A program made the translations under genes and the position numbers. A stretch of 64,000 nt of DNA from Oreocharis arfaki (taxonomy: Eukaryota > Chordata > Aves > Passeriformes > Paramythiidae), in the NCBI GenBank assembly GCA_013398015.1, contig VZRR01002199.1, positions 109,251-173,250 on the forward strand, in the 5' to 3' direction. Shown piece by piece: positions 14,701 through 27,253 of the stretch. Under the pieces are notes generated by a model that ran no database searches, was not told the DNA's origin, and saw only the letters and a program-made list of their open reading frames with translations. Position 1 is the first letter of the stretch, and each line of letters begins with the position of its first letter.

Positions 14701-15402
14701 CCCAGAGTCTCCAAGATGAAGTAATGAAAGGATTGCAAATATGATTTGTGGAATTTTGCATAACTTGGGGAAAATTTGAGGCGCAAACTTTACAGCTCAG
14801 ACTTTAACTAATAAAACTGCTGAACTTCACGACCAGGAAGAAGAAAAATTATCAAAAGTGCTATATAAAGCCAAAATTTCACGATTCTGGTCGTTAACAA
14901 AGACTGAGAACTGAGGATACTAATGAAAAGAAAAGATAAACGGCCCAGAATCAGCCAGGAAACACCCCATGCGCAGAGGATATTTGTGGTTGATCTGAAG
15001 CACCTAGTGCAGACTTGGCTTCATTTGAATTTCCCACACTGCCACTGTAATAGCAGCAAGAGCTGGAATTTCCACAGCAACTTCCACCAACAACCTCCAG
15101 TGTCAGAAAACGCAATTTTCTGCAACATTCACCCTGAAACAGCAGTCTACCATCTTCAAGAGACATTAAGGAAGCCCTAATTAGAGCAGAGTCATGCTGA
15201 AGTCTAGAGGCCTGGAGACAAAGAGCCCAGACCTCAGCTGTCAGTCCTGTGACAGGAGTGAAGGATTATTTTCTCCTTTGGATAACTCATGGAATGCACC
15301 AGTTTTATTTCTTTGTAGCCACCGACGTTCGTGGATCTGCAGGTCTATCACGAGTTAACCCGTAGGTGCAGCTGAGAGAAGTGAAAAGAAAGTGAAACAG
15401 AA

Positions 15403-15886
15403 AAAAAGAAAAAAAGAAATAAAAAAGAAATAAGAACAAAAAGAAAAAAAGAACAAAAAGAACAAAAGAAACAAGAAAAAAGAAAAAAGAAATAAAAAAG
15501 AAATAAGAACAAAAAGAAAAAAAGAACAAAAAGAACAAAAGAAACAAGAAAAAAGAAAAAAGAAATAAAAAAGAAATAAGAACAAAAAGAAAAAAAGAAC
15601 AAAAAGAACAAAAGAAACAAGAAAAAAGAAAAAAGAAATAAAAAAGAAATAAGAACAAAAAGAAAAAAAGAACAAAAAGAACAAAAGAAACAAGAAAAAA
15701 GAAAAAAGAAATAAAAAAGAAATAAGAACAAAAAGAAAAAAAGAACAAAAAGAACAAAAGAAACAAGAAAAAAGAAAAAAGAAATAAAAAAGAAATAAGA
15801 ACAAAAAGAAAAAAAGAACAAAAAGAACAAAAGAAACAAGAAAAAAGAAAAAAGAAAAAAGAAAAAAAGAAAAGAAAAAAAAAAAT
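15403..15886. repeat. 73-bp purine-only tandem array, six registered copies
   Basis: The marker GAAATAAGAAC begins at 15427, 15500, 15573, 15646, 15719 and 15792, an exact 73-bp period. The copies look identical by eye. The plus strand is nearly all A and G with occasional C and T (AAAGAA, ATAAAAAAG, AACAAAAAG blocks). The array decays into AAAAAAG repeats at its right edge. Because 73 is not a multiple of three, all three minus-strand frames read as long Phe/Leu/Ser-rich open frames (210-239 codons). These are artefacts of composition. Confidence 0.97.
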
Positions 15887-18682
15887 TCTCTTTTTGCAGG
15901 CTGCTTCCCCTTGCAATAACCCTCCTGTGTGTGACATCTAGCGTTGGCTTGCTCGAAGGACAGCACTCCGTGAGCCATGTGCCTGCTGCTGGGCAGCTCT
16001 GCAGGACACAGGAAGCAGAAGGGGACACCTGGGGCTGGGAGGTGACGGCACTGCTCTCCCCCCGTCTCTGTCACTCCAGGGTCACCCCAGCAGTGCTGAG
16101 GGGATTGATCCTGACACAGTCTCTAAAGGAAAGAAGGGGAAAGGACCTGGGCTTCACACAGGTCATCCAGGCCACCCCCAACCACTCACTCTTGCCACGG
16201 GGTGGGGGAGAAAGTGCATTATTATGATGCAATTATTTGATAACAGCTCCAAAATGGCTTTATCCAGTCTAGAATGACTATTCCTAGTAACGAACCTGAA
16301 ATGAGCTAACCCTGTTTATTTCCTTTAAAGAGTGAATAAAAGGGAGTTTCACAGGTGTTCTCTGGATAGTGCACGAGGCCGGTTCATAACCAGAAATCAG
16401 CCAAGGAAAGAAACTTCTCTGAGCGAGCTTTAGTGCTCTAATTTCCATACAAATTGAGAGGAACGCCTGAGCTGTACTTCAGATCCTTAATTGGATACGA
16501 GGGTAGTGACCACTGCCACGCAGAGCCGTTGACATTTGCAACTGCAGCCCTTGCCAGGGGACAAGGTCCAATAAATAAAGCTCAGAGGAGAGATTTTTTT
16601 TCAAAGCATCCCAGAAGACTTATGGGGAAAAAAAGCAGGACAGAAAGCAAACAACTCTCGTGTCCCTCAACCCTCTTGATACTGTTGTAAACCTACCCTG
16701 AGCTCTGCACCTTGTTTGGAACCCCACCTCTACCAGTTATTGCCAGGGGAAAATACAGAATCCTCAGGAGCCTTTCTTGCTGACTGGCTGATAGGAAGAA
16801 GAAATACGCTGTTAAGCACGTGGGTTTCAGTTTCCATTTGAAATGGTATTTCTGGCTTAAGATTAAATTCGCTGTTTCAGCCAAGGCCATCTAAGGATGT
16901 TAAAAAAAAAAAAAAAAAAAAAAAGGGGAAGTTTATAGGAAGGTAGAGGATTTTTCATTCCTTTAGCTGATGTAGTTTAGGAAAAGACATTTTTACAGGG
17001 CAGGGGAAAATGAAACCCCTCCAATCGTCTGTTCCAACAGAAAAGCTGAGGAAGAGCTGCTGGGAGTGCAGTCCTTTCTTTTTTTCCCCCTCGATGCAGA
17101 AAATATTTAGGTCAAGCTGCAGAGCTCTGACCTGAATCTGCGTATCACCAAATTTCTGTGGCCCATCCACGCACAAAGGGTAACTTGTAGCCCACCACGG
17201 CCGCAGATCACTGCGGCAAGATCCAAGGATATTCCTCCTGCACGCAGGAGAAAAGCACGTGGCACATTTTCCACGTGAAGAGGCAGGAAACACCATGAAT
17301 TCACAGGCCACACGAGGTCACTTCTCCTGATGGGCTGGAAACATCAGCAGATGGAGCGCTTGAGACTTTGGGTTGGCCCCCCGCTGCCAGAAGCCAAATC
17401 ATATTCTAGGAGAGACACCTCGTATTGCAGGGGGCTGTAACCAGTCACAGAGCTAATAAAAAATAACTCTGCCCGTGCTCAGCTACCAACAGGAAATAAA
17501 ACTCCAGAGGAGCAGCAGGGAATCAGATGCCTGGGAAACTAATTTAGAAAGTCTTGGCTTATAAAACACCGGTATTTAACCCAAAACCCCTATCTCAGTC
17601 CATAGCTGGTTGCATATGATTGAAAAAAAAAAAGCTAACAAAATAACCTCAAAGTGTGTGGACACTAATCCTCAGGTAGAATCTGTTAAATTACAAACCC
17701 CTGTAAATCCCTCTCAGCTGACACATGGCAGAAATTTGTTTCTCCTTCTTTTTCCCCTAGCTCACCTGCAGAAATCCTTCACCGCAGCTGCATTTTTATG
17801 CCTGAAGGGGAGTGGTTTTGTGTGTTCTCTCCATGTGCTTGGGCTTGACCAAAAGGTCCCTACATGGGCCTCATGTTACTTCAGTAAAATACACAGAGAA
17901 GAAGGAAATATAACCTGATGTTTCAGGGCTGCTGTTGTTGTTGTCGTGTGAGGACAGACTGGGAGCTTTGCATGCAGCTGCTGAAGAGGAGGCAAACATC
18001 CCACCCTCCCCCTTCAAGGGAAAACCCAAAAATTGCTCGTGATCTGGTCAGAAAGGCAAGTTTTCTCCTGAAATAAAAAATATATGAAGAGGATAAAAGC
18101 CCAAGCGGCATTTCCCCTGAAAACACGCTTTTTAACGCTCTCATCAGTGTTCTCTGCTGTAATAAAGGATGCACAGCGCCACCACGAAGACTCGAATGGT
18201 GAAGGCAAATAATATACTTTTTTTTTTTTCCTTTTGTTTCCAGAAAACTTTAACAGAGGTCACAATGAAAAATATATTAGAAAGCACTGGAATTTTGCAA
18301 GTCAGTTCAAAACAAAGTCATTGATAACATGCACATAGCAGTTGTTCGTGCAAACCTTTCCGTGCCTCAACGTTGACTTTTGAATGTGTCTGTATCTGCC
18401 TACCACCAGAGAAGCACTTTTTTCTAGAGTACCATGAAGGCATCAGGTTCCACTCTTACACCACACTCCCAGTAATATTTGGGGGGGGTTTATTGGTTTT
18501 CCAAATCACTCAGCTATGCAGACATCATTAAAAAGCAGAAGTGTCCAGCCTGGTAGTTTCCAAGCAAAACTTGATAAATAAATTAATCAAAAATCAGTAA
18601 CATTGCAGAATTTCCTTGTTCTGCAGATTAAAGGGGTGCTTGCCACCATGGGAGGAGGACTGGGAAAGGCCTGACCTGCATG

Positions 18683-18908
18683 ACTTTCACATTTGGAATC
18701 TCTCCTGCAGGAAGAATCTCCCACCCCACTCCCAAGAGCAGCGTTAAGTGGTGCTGGATGCCCAAAGCCCTTATCTCTAGAAGCCATTTCACTCCAGCAG
18801 TATGTTAACGTCACTTCAACTTGAAAAATCCCTGTGTCCACACAGCCTGTCGTTTTAAGCTCAAATGTTTGAATTACAAGCGCAAACACCTGTTCCTAGC
18901 AATTTTCA
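18683..18908. repeat. Direct repeat, left copy (about 226 bp)
   Basis: Shares near-complete identity with 21593-21819: CACATTTGGAATCTCTCCTG, GAAGAATCTCCCACCCCACT, AGCAGCGTTAAGTGGTGCTG, CAGTATGTTAACGTCACTTC and TTAAGCTCAAATGTTTGAAT. Differences are a handful of substitutions and small indels. Flanks on either side do not match. I do not recognise the element. Confidence 0.95.
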
Positions 18909-20469
18909 TGAGGGGAGGGAGGGAGGATTTGAGATGCTCCTGGCGCTGGTGGGGGCTGAAAGACAAGGGTGGGCACAGGACCTCCCAAGGCCACTGCTAC
19001 AGGCTTGTGAGCAAGCCTTAGAAACTAAAAACTCCTCTGTGCTCACGGCAAGCAGAGTTTCCTCAAGACACGTTGTCTCTTTGCGTGTTTGATCTTGCTG
19101 ACAGGTTTGGAGCTCCAACCCTGCCGCTCTGAACGCGCTCCTGAACGCACGAGGAAGAAAGTCACGGGCATCTCATCATTTATTTTCAACTTTGTGTTGG
19201 TAAACACTGCCTCTGGGCCTAGTGGTAATCACACTGCAAAATCAGATACTCTGTGACAACAAGTGTTGGAGGAAAGCCTGAAGCCTCAGGTGTGCTGAGC
19301 CACTTTGTGCTGGAAATTGGTTTGCACAAGCCCGGGTCTGCATGAAGAACAGGGTGTGTGGAGGTTTTAAATCCTCCCAAGACCATGTTTTTTTACGTTT
19401 ATGCATTTCCTCGTGCTCCTTGGATGTAGGTGTTTACCTGCAGGATGCTGCTATAAAAAAATACGGCTTTTTGGCATTGCTCGTACACTGACTAGTAATT
19501 AGTACAGCCATTCTTTAACCTGTTGCAATTTTTTCTTCCGGGCCCTGATTCACGTCAGATCAGATCACATAAAACTGGTAATGATATAAAACTGGCATTG
19601 TAGCTACCCAAAGCAGTCCTTTCCACAGCTGAACAGCAATATTAATTATCAGTGAAAAAAATACACGCTGCAGATTTGCAAGACATCTTAAAATTCAACC
19701 TCATCTCAATAAACTCACAGGAATTAAAAGCCTCTGAGTCACTTGGGAATCTATCATCAACAAGATTATTTTTTAAGGTAGTGAATTCTCCCTAGAGATA
19801 TCAAATATTTCCTCTGTTCAGGTATTTTTCTTCCTCTTGAGAATTTGGGGGGAAAAAAATCCTGATTAGTTTTCCTTTTTTTTTCCTGAGTTTTCCCTCT
19901 CACTTTCAAACTTTCAGTAAGTAATTTTACTTTTTAAATAAATAATACAGGGAAGCAAATAAAGATTTTTCACGTCCATTTCCCTGAGTGAGGGTATCTC
20001 AGATATCTGTTAGGCAGCTGTAGGAAGGGTACAAAAAAGAGAGATACATCCCCTTAAAATGCAAAAATGTCCATTCTGCTATTGCCACCCCTCTGGCTGT
20101 TTCGTCCAGAGCTGTTTTGCCCTTGGGCGTAGCTCTATGGGTTTAATTTTTCCACATGTGTGAAGTCAAAGATGTCATAATTGTGAATAAAATCCATGTA
20201 TTCAATTCTTCCTGGAGTTTGTCTAATTCTTGAGCGCAGAGGGACTGATCTTGGAAGGACACTTATTCACATCTACCAAAACTTAACCCCAGATAATGAG
20301 GTTTCCATAATATTTCTCTACTCTCCAGCTCTTCCTATTCACCTATTCATGAATCAGATATGTAATATATACATGGATTTGTACAATCTATTTGTAATAT
20401 TTGTGCCAAATTTGATACTTTCCCTCATTTTTAAGAAAAGACTAAATAAAACACCTCCTTGTGCTTGAA

Positions 20470-21172
20470 TTCTATGATTTCACAGAATCCCTGAGGCTGG
20501 AAAATCCCTCCAAGGCCATTGAGTCCAACCTGTGCCCACTCCCCACCTTGTCCCCAGCCCAGAGCTCTGAGTGCCACCTCCAGCCCTTCCCTGGACACCT
20601 CCAGCCATGGGCACTCCAAACCTCCCTGGGTAGCCCCTGCCAAGGCCTGAGCACCCTTTCCATGGGGAAATTCCTGCTGATGCCCACCCTGAGCCTGCCC
20701 TGGCCCAGCCTGAGGCCGTTCCCTCTCCTCCTGTCCCTGTTCCCTGGCAGCAGAGCCCGACCCCCCCCGGCTGCCCCCTCCTGTCAGGGAGTTGTGCAGA
20801 GCCACAAGGTCCCCCCTGAGCCTCCTTTTCTCCAGGCTGAGCCCCTTTCCCAGCTCCCTCAGCCGCTCCTGGGGCTCCAGACCCTTCCCCAGCTCCATTC
20901 CCTGCCCTGGACACGCTCCAGCCCCTCAATGTCTCTCTTGTCCTGAGGGGCCCAGAGCTGCCCCCAGGATCTGAGGTGGTGCAGTCACGGTCACTGCCCT
21001 GCTCCTGCTGCCACACCACGGCTGGGACAGCCCAGGGGCCATTGGCCTTTTGCCCCCCTGGGCACCCCTGGGCTCGTGTCCAGCTGCTGTCACCAGCACC
21101 CCCAGGCCCTTTCCCAGCTCTCCAGCCCCTCTGCCCCAGCCTGGAGCTGCAGGGGGTTGGTGTGCTGGACAA
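20470..21172 (-). mobile_element. CR1 LINE fragment, about 700 bp
   Basis: GC-rich block starting with the CR1-type 3' terminus in reverse complement (TTTCACAGAATCCCTGAGGC, GGAAAATCCCTCCAAGGCC). It continues with GAGTCCAACCTGTGCCC, CCAGCCCAGAGCTCTGAG, GGGGAAATTCCTGCTGATG, AGCCTCCTTTTCTCCAGGC and CCCAGAGCTGCCCCCAGGA. This is the longer avian CR1 type carrying the 3' UTR region. It is the longest CR1 copy here. The base composition creates long spurious minus-strand open frames (230 codons), which are not a gene. Confidence 0.88.
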
Positions 21173-21592
21173 CTCTTTTAGTGAAGAAATTATTCCTGCT
21201 ATTCCACTGAAACCTCCTCTGAGAGGTGTGGGGGAGCAGCGGGGAAAGAGTTTCCCTCAAAATGAAACATCAGCAGTGGGTCTGAGGGAAAGGGGGTGCA
21301 GGGGTTTGACCTCAGTGCTGCTGTGCCCCAAGGTTAAAGAGCACAGGAAGAGCTCCCAAGGTGACCCCAAAACATGGACAACAAGGGCCCAACAACCCCA
21401 CAACCTGTGCAGGTAGGTCAGACTCTCAGCTGTGCTTGCCATGAAACAGCTCAGAGGTGTGACACTGGGCTTTTCACAGCCAGATTCGGGTGGGTACCTG
21501 TCCCTTCATTTGGGACTAATATAATTAGCCAGTATCCAGTACATTGCCGATCTCAAAAGACTTTGGTGGTCTAAACCCCAATTTTTTCATTA

Positions 21593-21819
21593 ACTTTCAC
21601 ATTTGGAATCTCTTCTGCAGGAAGAATCTCCCACCCCACTCCCAAGAGCAGCGTTAAGTGGTGCTGGATGCCCAAAGCTCTTATCTTTAGTAGCCATTTC
21701 ACTCCAGCAGTATGTTAACGTCACTTCAACTTGAAAAATCCCTGTGTCCACACAGCTGAAGATTTTAAGCTCAAATGTTTGAATTTACAAGCGCAAACAG
21801 CTGTTCCTAACAATTTTCA
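21593..21819. repeat. Direct repeat, right copy (about 227 bp)
   Basis: Same orientation as the copy at 18683-18908, about 2.9 kb away, with the 700-bp CR1 between them. It differs by, for example, TCTTCTGCAGG for TCTCCTGCAGG and CACAGCTGAAGATTTT for CACAGCCTGTCGTTTT. No poly-A tail, terminal inverted repeat or target-site duplication could be seen by eye. Confidence 0.95.
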
Positions 21820-24804
21820 AGGACTAGAGAGTGACAGGAATTGTAGCCCCCTTGTGCAAACACAGGCTAAAAGGTCTTGCCTTAAAAAAAAAAGAAAAGG
21901 TCTTGAAGGACTGAAGTAGGTTTTTCTTAAAAAAAAGACCCTGTCGCTACAGAGGGCAAACAAAAACTACCACCAAAGCACACACTCATTTAGGCCAGCT
22001 TATGAAAAACTAGGATAGCATATGGGTTTGATCATACATCATACATAGCTGCTCTATTTCTGTGCATTTTCTGGGGGTGGCACTGTCTGGTTGGTCTAAG
22101 TTCATTGGTATAAATTCAAATCCCTGCCTAGTACGAAGCTGGCCCAGATTGATCTTCCATTTTCAAATCAATATCCATGTACTTTTCCTCCCATCACCCT
22201 TACTGCATTTCCATCTCTCCTGTCACAATTCCCTTTCACAGCAGTTTCATTTTCTGGTGATTTCCACTCTTCTTGCTCTTCCTCTGAAAGCATCAGCCTG
22301 GAATGCTTTTCCACAGGGAGTCAGCCAGGATGGGGGCACGGGAAGGACATAGGGAAGAAGGGACCAAGCACTATTCCAGATCATACTTTTCCCTTAAAGC
22401 CCCATCCACTGTGGCTGTGTTGGTGATGGCACAGTGCAAGGGGACAGAACTCTGCTCCAGATCCTCTTGCAGGGATGAGGGAGATGAGTTCTGCCAGGCT
22501 TAAGGAAGTGTAATGCCTTTGGGACCATCAGTGCCTCTGTCCTGGGTTCAGGGATTCTCTTTGTAACCTGGAAGGGTGAGAAAAAACCAGCACCACCTGT
22601 CCAGGCTGCTGAGAGGAAATCATCTTTATTTCCCCTAAAAGCAGAGGGGAAGCTCTGGCATTTCAGCCTTTTATCATCAGGTGTTCTCAAGCTCCAAACA
22701 CCAGCCTGGCTGCAGCATGGTTTGAAATTCACCACAAATACACAGGTTTTGTCAGCAGAGCACACATTCCCATGGAAATGCACTTTTGGGGGACACAGGG
22801 GCTGTTACCCTGCCACGTACTAAAAAATCCAAGTATTTTGGAATTTTTGATCCTTGGTAAGAATTTTTGGTCTTTGGTGACCCAAAATCCTTTTGATTCC
22901 TGGATTTTGGATCGTTGCTAAGGATTTGAGCATATCTGGAAGCTGTCCTGGTTTAAGCAGAGGTGAAAGTAGTTCCCTTCAAGGGGAGCCAAAGGGATCC
23001 CTCATTCAGCAAGCAAACAGCACCATCAGCAATATCTGGGGCTTCTTCCTCCTTTCCTAAGCTTATTAAGAATATTGATTTTGACAAAGGCATGGTTCTT
23101 CGGTGAGCCTAGCATTTGTTCTAACTCTGAGAAGAGCAAACTGGGATCCTGCCGCCTTTTGCAATTAAATCTTCCGTCAGATGCTTAGAAAAGTCATTTT
23201 TTTTCTTTTTCCTCTTTTTATTTCTTTCAAACCTGTGGAAGAACAGAGCCTTTGGTGAGCGCTCAGGTCTGCTGCAGATCCTTTTGTGTGGCCTGTGCCA
23301 AACCTCTGCTTTGCTCCTTTTCCCCACCAAGTAGGAACATTACGTGCAATTATCACCTCAAAGACTGCAAGAAACACAGGACCCAGATTCCTGCCATTCT
23401 CCTGCTGCAGGAGACAACCGCACCATTTATTCCCCTCCCTGAACTGACTGCCCTCCTGTCTCACTAAGGGTTTTTACTGCCACGGGGCTGCTCACCACTG
23501 CATGATGTAACTTCCAGAGCTTAATCCCAGCAGCCTGGTAATTGCTCCTTAGGCTGCTGCATCCATGCAGGACCACCAACAGCGTTTGCCTTCCTTTTGC
23601 TTTCTCCTCCAGCCACCACAGAAGGCAGCTGCTGGGCCGTTTTCAGCTTCATTTAATTTCTCCCACCTATTGGCATCTGGAAATCCGGAGGCATTCCGGT
23701 GCTGCCATGAATCCCTTCCTGCCTCAGCAATAAATCCCTCAGTAGCAGAACTCGAGGTTCTGCTTCTCTGTTTTGTCAGCATTTACACAGTGGCCGAGCC
23801 TCTGCAGCCCTGGCAGCTGACGGCCTCCCCACTTGAAAATATTTATTTGCTATGGAAAGCAAAATTTGCCATCAAACTGCACTGCACAAACTTTTAAGCT
23901 TCCCTCCAGGCCTGCTGCTGAAGGGCTGAAGTGAAACACCTTTTTCTGGATGGTGTTTCTGTCCTTACCTCTTTTCTCTGCCATGCTACCAGGTTTTTGT
24001 GGCCTTCAAGCTTTTGTCCATGCTTCATCCAAGCACTGTTTGCATCTTTTTCACCGTTCATCAGGAAAAAAACAATGTGCTCACAGAGTCCTGCGCACGT
24101 CACTGCTTAAAGTCAATAAAACAATTTGTGCTTTCTCTGGAAAAGGATGGATTTGCCTTTTTTGCACCAGTGGTTTCACTTTCACCTCCCACGGCCCAGG
24201 GATGGTCTCTGCTTGTGCTCAGGGCAGAGATGTCACCTACAGAAATGAAGATTTTCCTCTTAAAAAAGGTGTCACAGGCATAGACCTTAACCATACCCAC
24301 ATGCTGAGCCTCAATGCTGCTCCAGCCACTGCCCTGGCAGAGCAATTTCTGATGCCAAAGCCCTCCTGGCAGCAAATCCCTTCCACTGGCAGCCTCCTGC
24401 CTGCATCCTGCTGGCCAGCTGCTGCAATCCCAGGGACTTGTGTTTTCTCCTACAGGGTTTTCTCCCACAGTTTCTGATGAGTTGGGATGTCTCAGGCAGG
24501 AGATCCCATTAAACCAAAGGAGCTCTGCCAGCAGAGATGTCTTTCTAATCTCAAGCTGTGCATCTATTAGGGTGCAGCTGGACAACAGGAATGTGTGCAC
24601 CAACCAGCACCTTCTCCTGCTGTTTGAGCAGCTCTCCCAAAAGGGTTGGCCTGGCTGATCTCTGCCCTGTGTGGTTTCAGCCTCTGTGGTGCACTCCAGG
24701 AATTCAAACACTGTCGGCATCTGAAGGGACAGGAGGATGCTCAGAGCAGAACTGGGTACTCTGCAGAGACTGTCATGGGCACAAAAATGCAAACTCTGTG
24801 TTGA

Positions 24805-25160
24805 AATCACAGAACCATGGAATAGTTTGGGTTGAAAAGAGCCCCAAAGCCCATCCAGTGCCCCCCCTGCCGTGACAGGGACACCTCCCACTGTCCCAGG
24901 CTGCTCCCAGCCCCAATGTCCAGCCTGGCCTTGGGCACTGCCAGGGATCCAGGGGCAGCCACAGCTGCTCTGGGCACCCTGTGCCAGGGCCTGCCCACCC
25001 TCCCAGGGAACAATTCCTTCCCAATATCCCATCTAGCACAGCTCTCTCTCATTTTGAAGCCATCCCCCCTTGCCCTGTCCCTCCAGGCCCTGGTGACATC
25101 TCTGGTTTGGTCTTCCAGCCCTCCACACCAACCCCAGCGTTGCTCCACAGGCTGGAGGTC
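24805..25160 (-). mobile_element. CR1 LINE 3'-end fragment
   Basis: Reverse-complement CR1 tail on the plus strand: AATCACAGAACCATGGAATA, TTTGGGTTGAAAAGAG, CTGTCCCAGGCTGCTCCCAG, GGCCTTGGGCACTGCCAGG, CAATTCCTTCCCAATATCC and CCTTGCCCTGTCCCTCCAGG. It lies just past the inferred VCAN polyadenylation region and inserts in the same orientation as VCAN. Confidence 0.9.
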
Positions 25161-25421
25161 AGAGATGCTCCAGGTAAGGGAATGAGGGTGTTTGTGGTGG
25201 TAGCACCCTGGCTTCATTGCAGAGCCAGCCCTGTGACACGAGCACGTGCAGGGTGGTGGTACAGAAATATTTTGGGGTTTACACAAGTGTTAGAAACATT
25301 CTCCAGAGCTGAATAACTTGCCATTCCCTGTCTAAATAAACAAGCATAGGTGACAGGTTTTTTTTAGGGTTTTTTGTTGTTTTTTTTTCTTTTTTTTAAT
25401 AAGGTATGTTGTCAGTCCTAT

Positions 25422-25427
25422 TTTATT
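25422..25427 (-). promoter_or_regulatory. Candidate distal polyadenylation signal AATAAA for VCAN
   Basis: A minus-strand AATAAA (TTTATT on the plus strand) about 2.76 kb downstream of the VCAN stop. It is followed in transcript direction by an A-rich, then U-poor, segment. It is the last canonical hexamer before the CR1 copy at 24805-25160. Assignment as the used site is inference; four upstream hexamers compete. Confidence 0.4.
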
Positions 25428-26454
25428 ATGCGTAATAGAAGGAGGTGAAAAAAAAAATCAATATAAGCACTGCATCTAACCTAATTAAAACTACAATCAC
25501 AATGTTATCTGAATGTCTTACAACATTGTTTAAATCCAACAAGTAGACAAGAAAACAACAAATCTATGCAGGGTTTTTTATACATATGGTGAGAAAGTTT
25601 GCAAAGTGTTAAAATATATTTTCTGTTCTGTGTGTTTCTGGTACAAGGAAGTGATGTGCAGATTAGTGTATATTTATGAACAGAGCCTTGACTTTTACAA
25701 GCAATAATCGACTTCAAAACATACAATGTATATCTTAAAATATCCCCTAAAGCTGCTCATATAAAGTCAAATCCAGCACCTACTAAAGTTCAGCCAGCTG
25801 ACTCTTTGACTCCAGTGGGCACTTGACCGAGCCCAAGGTAATTGTGAAGTACCTGACAGTCTGGTTGTATTCATATGAAAAAAATCACATTGCATAGATT
25901 TAGACAGGAAGACATGCAATAACAAGACAAGTCACAGTATAGCAAAACCTTGTTTCTTTGGTGAAACAGAAGCAGATATAAAAGTTACAAAGATTTTGAG
26001 ACTTTCATTCACAAAAAAAAAAAACAGAAAAAAAAAAAAAAAAAACAAACCCAGACATTCACATTATTCACTATACAAGATAATAATATAAATAGAGAAA
26101 AGTATTATGTGCATTGTTTGGGGGAGAGGGGTGGGGAAGGGATGGGCCAGCACGGGGAGGCCCCGCCACAAGGGTGGGGAGCAGCCTCTGCCGTTCCTCA
26201 GGGTCAGGGGATGCTGCTTGGGACTCTGGTTTCAGCTCCCAGCGAGCTGTGGCAAGGTCACTCCATGGGCAGCTCTTCCATGTTGGCTGGGTTTCAATCC
26301 TTCTCCTTTCCCTCTCGGTTTGTTTTTCGTTTCCTCCATCATAACCCCACACGAACACAAAGGCGTGAACCTCGCGCCTTGCGTGTATTTTTCACGCTAC
26401 TTTAAAAGGTACATCCTAAGGAACTCGCTTCGTTTTCACTTTTCTTTAACTGTT

Positions 26455-26564
26455 ATTATTATATTTTCTTTCTTTTTTTAATTTCTTTTTTTTTTTCACT
26501 TTTTTTTTTTTTTTTATTTTTTTTTTTTTTTTTTCTTTCTTCTCAAAAAAAAAAAAAAAAAAAA
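26455..26564. repeat. Pyrimidine tract, poly-T and A20 run in the VCAN 3' UTR
   Basis: T/C-rich sequence leads into 26501-26534 (T with one A), then CTTTCTTCTC, then A20 at 26545-26564. In RNA this reads U20, GAGAAGAAAG, then an A-rich run. The same module recurs at 27254-27294. Confidence 0.9.
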
Positions 26565-27253
26565 CTTCCTTTTTTCCTTTTGTCCTGTGCCCAAAGGTGT
26601 GCAAGGCACTTTGCAGGAACAAGAGTCCTTCCCGTGGAGAGGCCGTTCCAAACGCCACCTCCTCCACTCGCTGTACACATCGAGGTCAGTGGTGGCACCA
26701 ACCAGGGCAAGAAAATCACGACAGAAAACTCCTACGTACACACTGCACCAGCTACAACCTAGAACCAATCTGTGCACACACTTCTTCAGAGAAAGCCAAG
26801 ATCCTGATTCTTCCGTCGGTCACGCGCAGCTCTCACCCATCTAGCCGCAAACAAACGATCCTGTTTAGCAGGAATTTTGTTCTCCGGGGGGAAAAAGAGC
26901 AAGCTGAACTGAAAGGTGGTTCCAAAAGCGGAGCTCAGGGGCTAATACTGCGCTGGTGAGCTCTTTGAATCTTCTTTGTATGGGTAAAATAACATCCAAT
27001 AAATTAAATCAGTATGGCTTACTTCATTTATTTATGTACGCTTCACAGCTGCAGCATTCATACACAAACATTCATTACTTTATAAAAAGATTAAAAAATG
27101 GTTATATATACAAAATTATTTACTTTTTTGATTTTTGTTTGTTTTTTACAAAAAAAAAAAAATCCCCCAAACACCAGGTCTTCCTCCATTTTAGAATGCA
27201 AAGACCTGTAATATAGACCTTGTGGTTAATATTGTGAAAGTAATTTTTTTTCC

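Larger units (their letters stand above)
1..25399. other. Intergenic region downstream of VCAN, no supportable gene
   Basis: I examined both strands for known protein families and RNA genes and found none. Contents are CR1 fragments (1371-1520, 5338-5508, 20470-21172, 24805-25160), the 73-bp array (15403-15886), a duplicated 226-bp segment (18683-18908 and 21593-21819), a 19-bp doublet (8961-8998) and scattered poly-A/T runs (for example 11733-11772, 12299-12318, 16901-16924). The remainder is unique-looking sequence. In other vertebrates HAPLN1 lies convergent to VCAN here, so this is probably the space between the two 3' ends; HAPLN1 itself was not seen. Open frames of 195 and 310 codons (8386-8973 plus, 24100-25032 minus) have no recognisable features. 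Confidence 0.7.

Noticed and set aside
15305..16074. Three overlapping minus-strand open frames of 210-239 codons rich in Phe, Leu and Ser
   Set aside because: They are the 73-bp purine array read in its three frames. No domain, and the period is not a multiple of three.
20480..21172. 230-codon minus-strand frame rich in Gly and Ala
   Set aside because: Lies wholly within a CR1 non-coding fragment. No reverse-transcriptase or endonuclease motifs.
22945..22985. TGTCCTGGTTTAAGC, faintly like the start of a passerine ERV LTR
   Set aside because: Similarity ends after about 12 bases. No matching second LTR, polyadenylation signal or primer-binding site.
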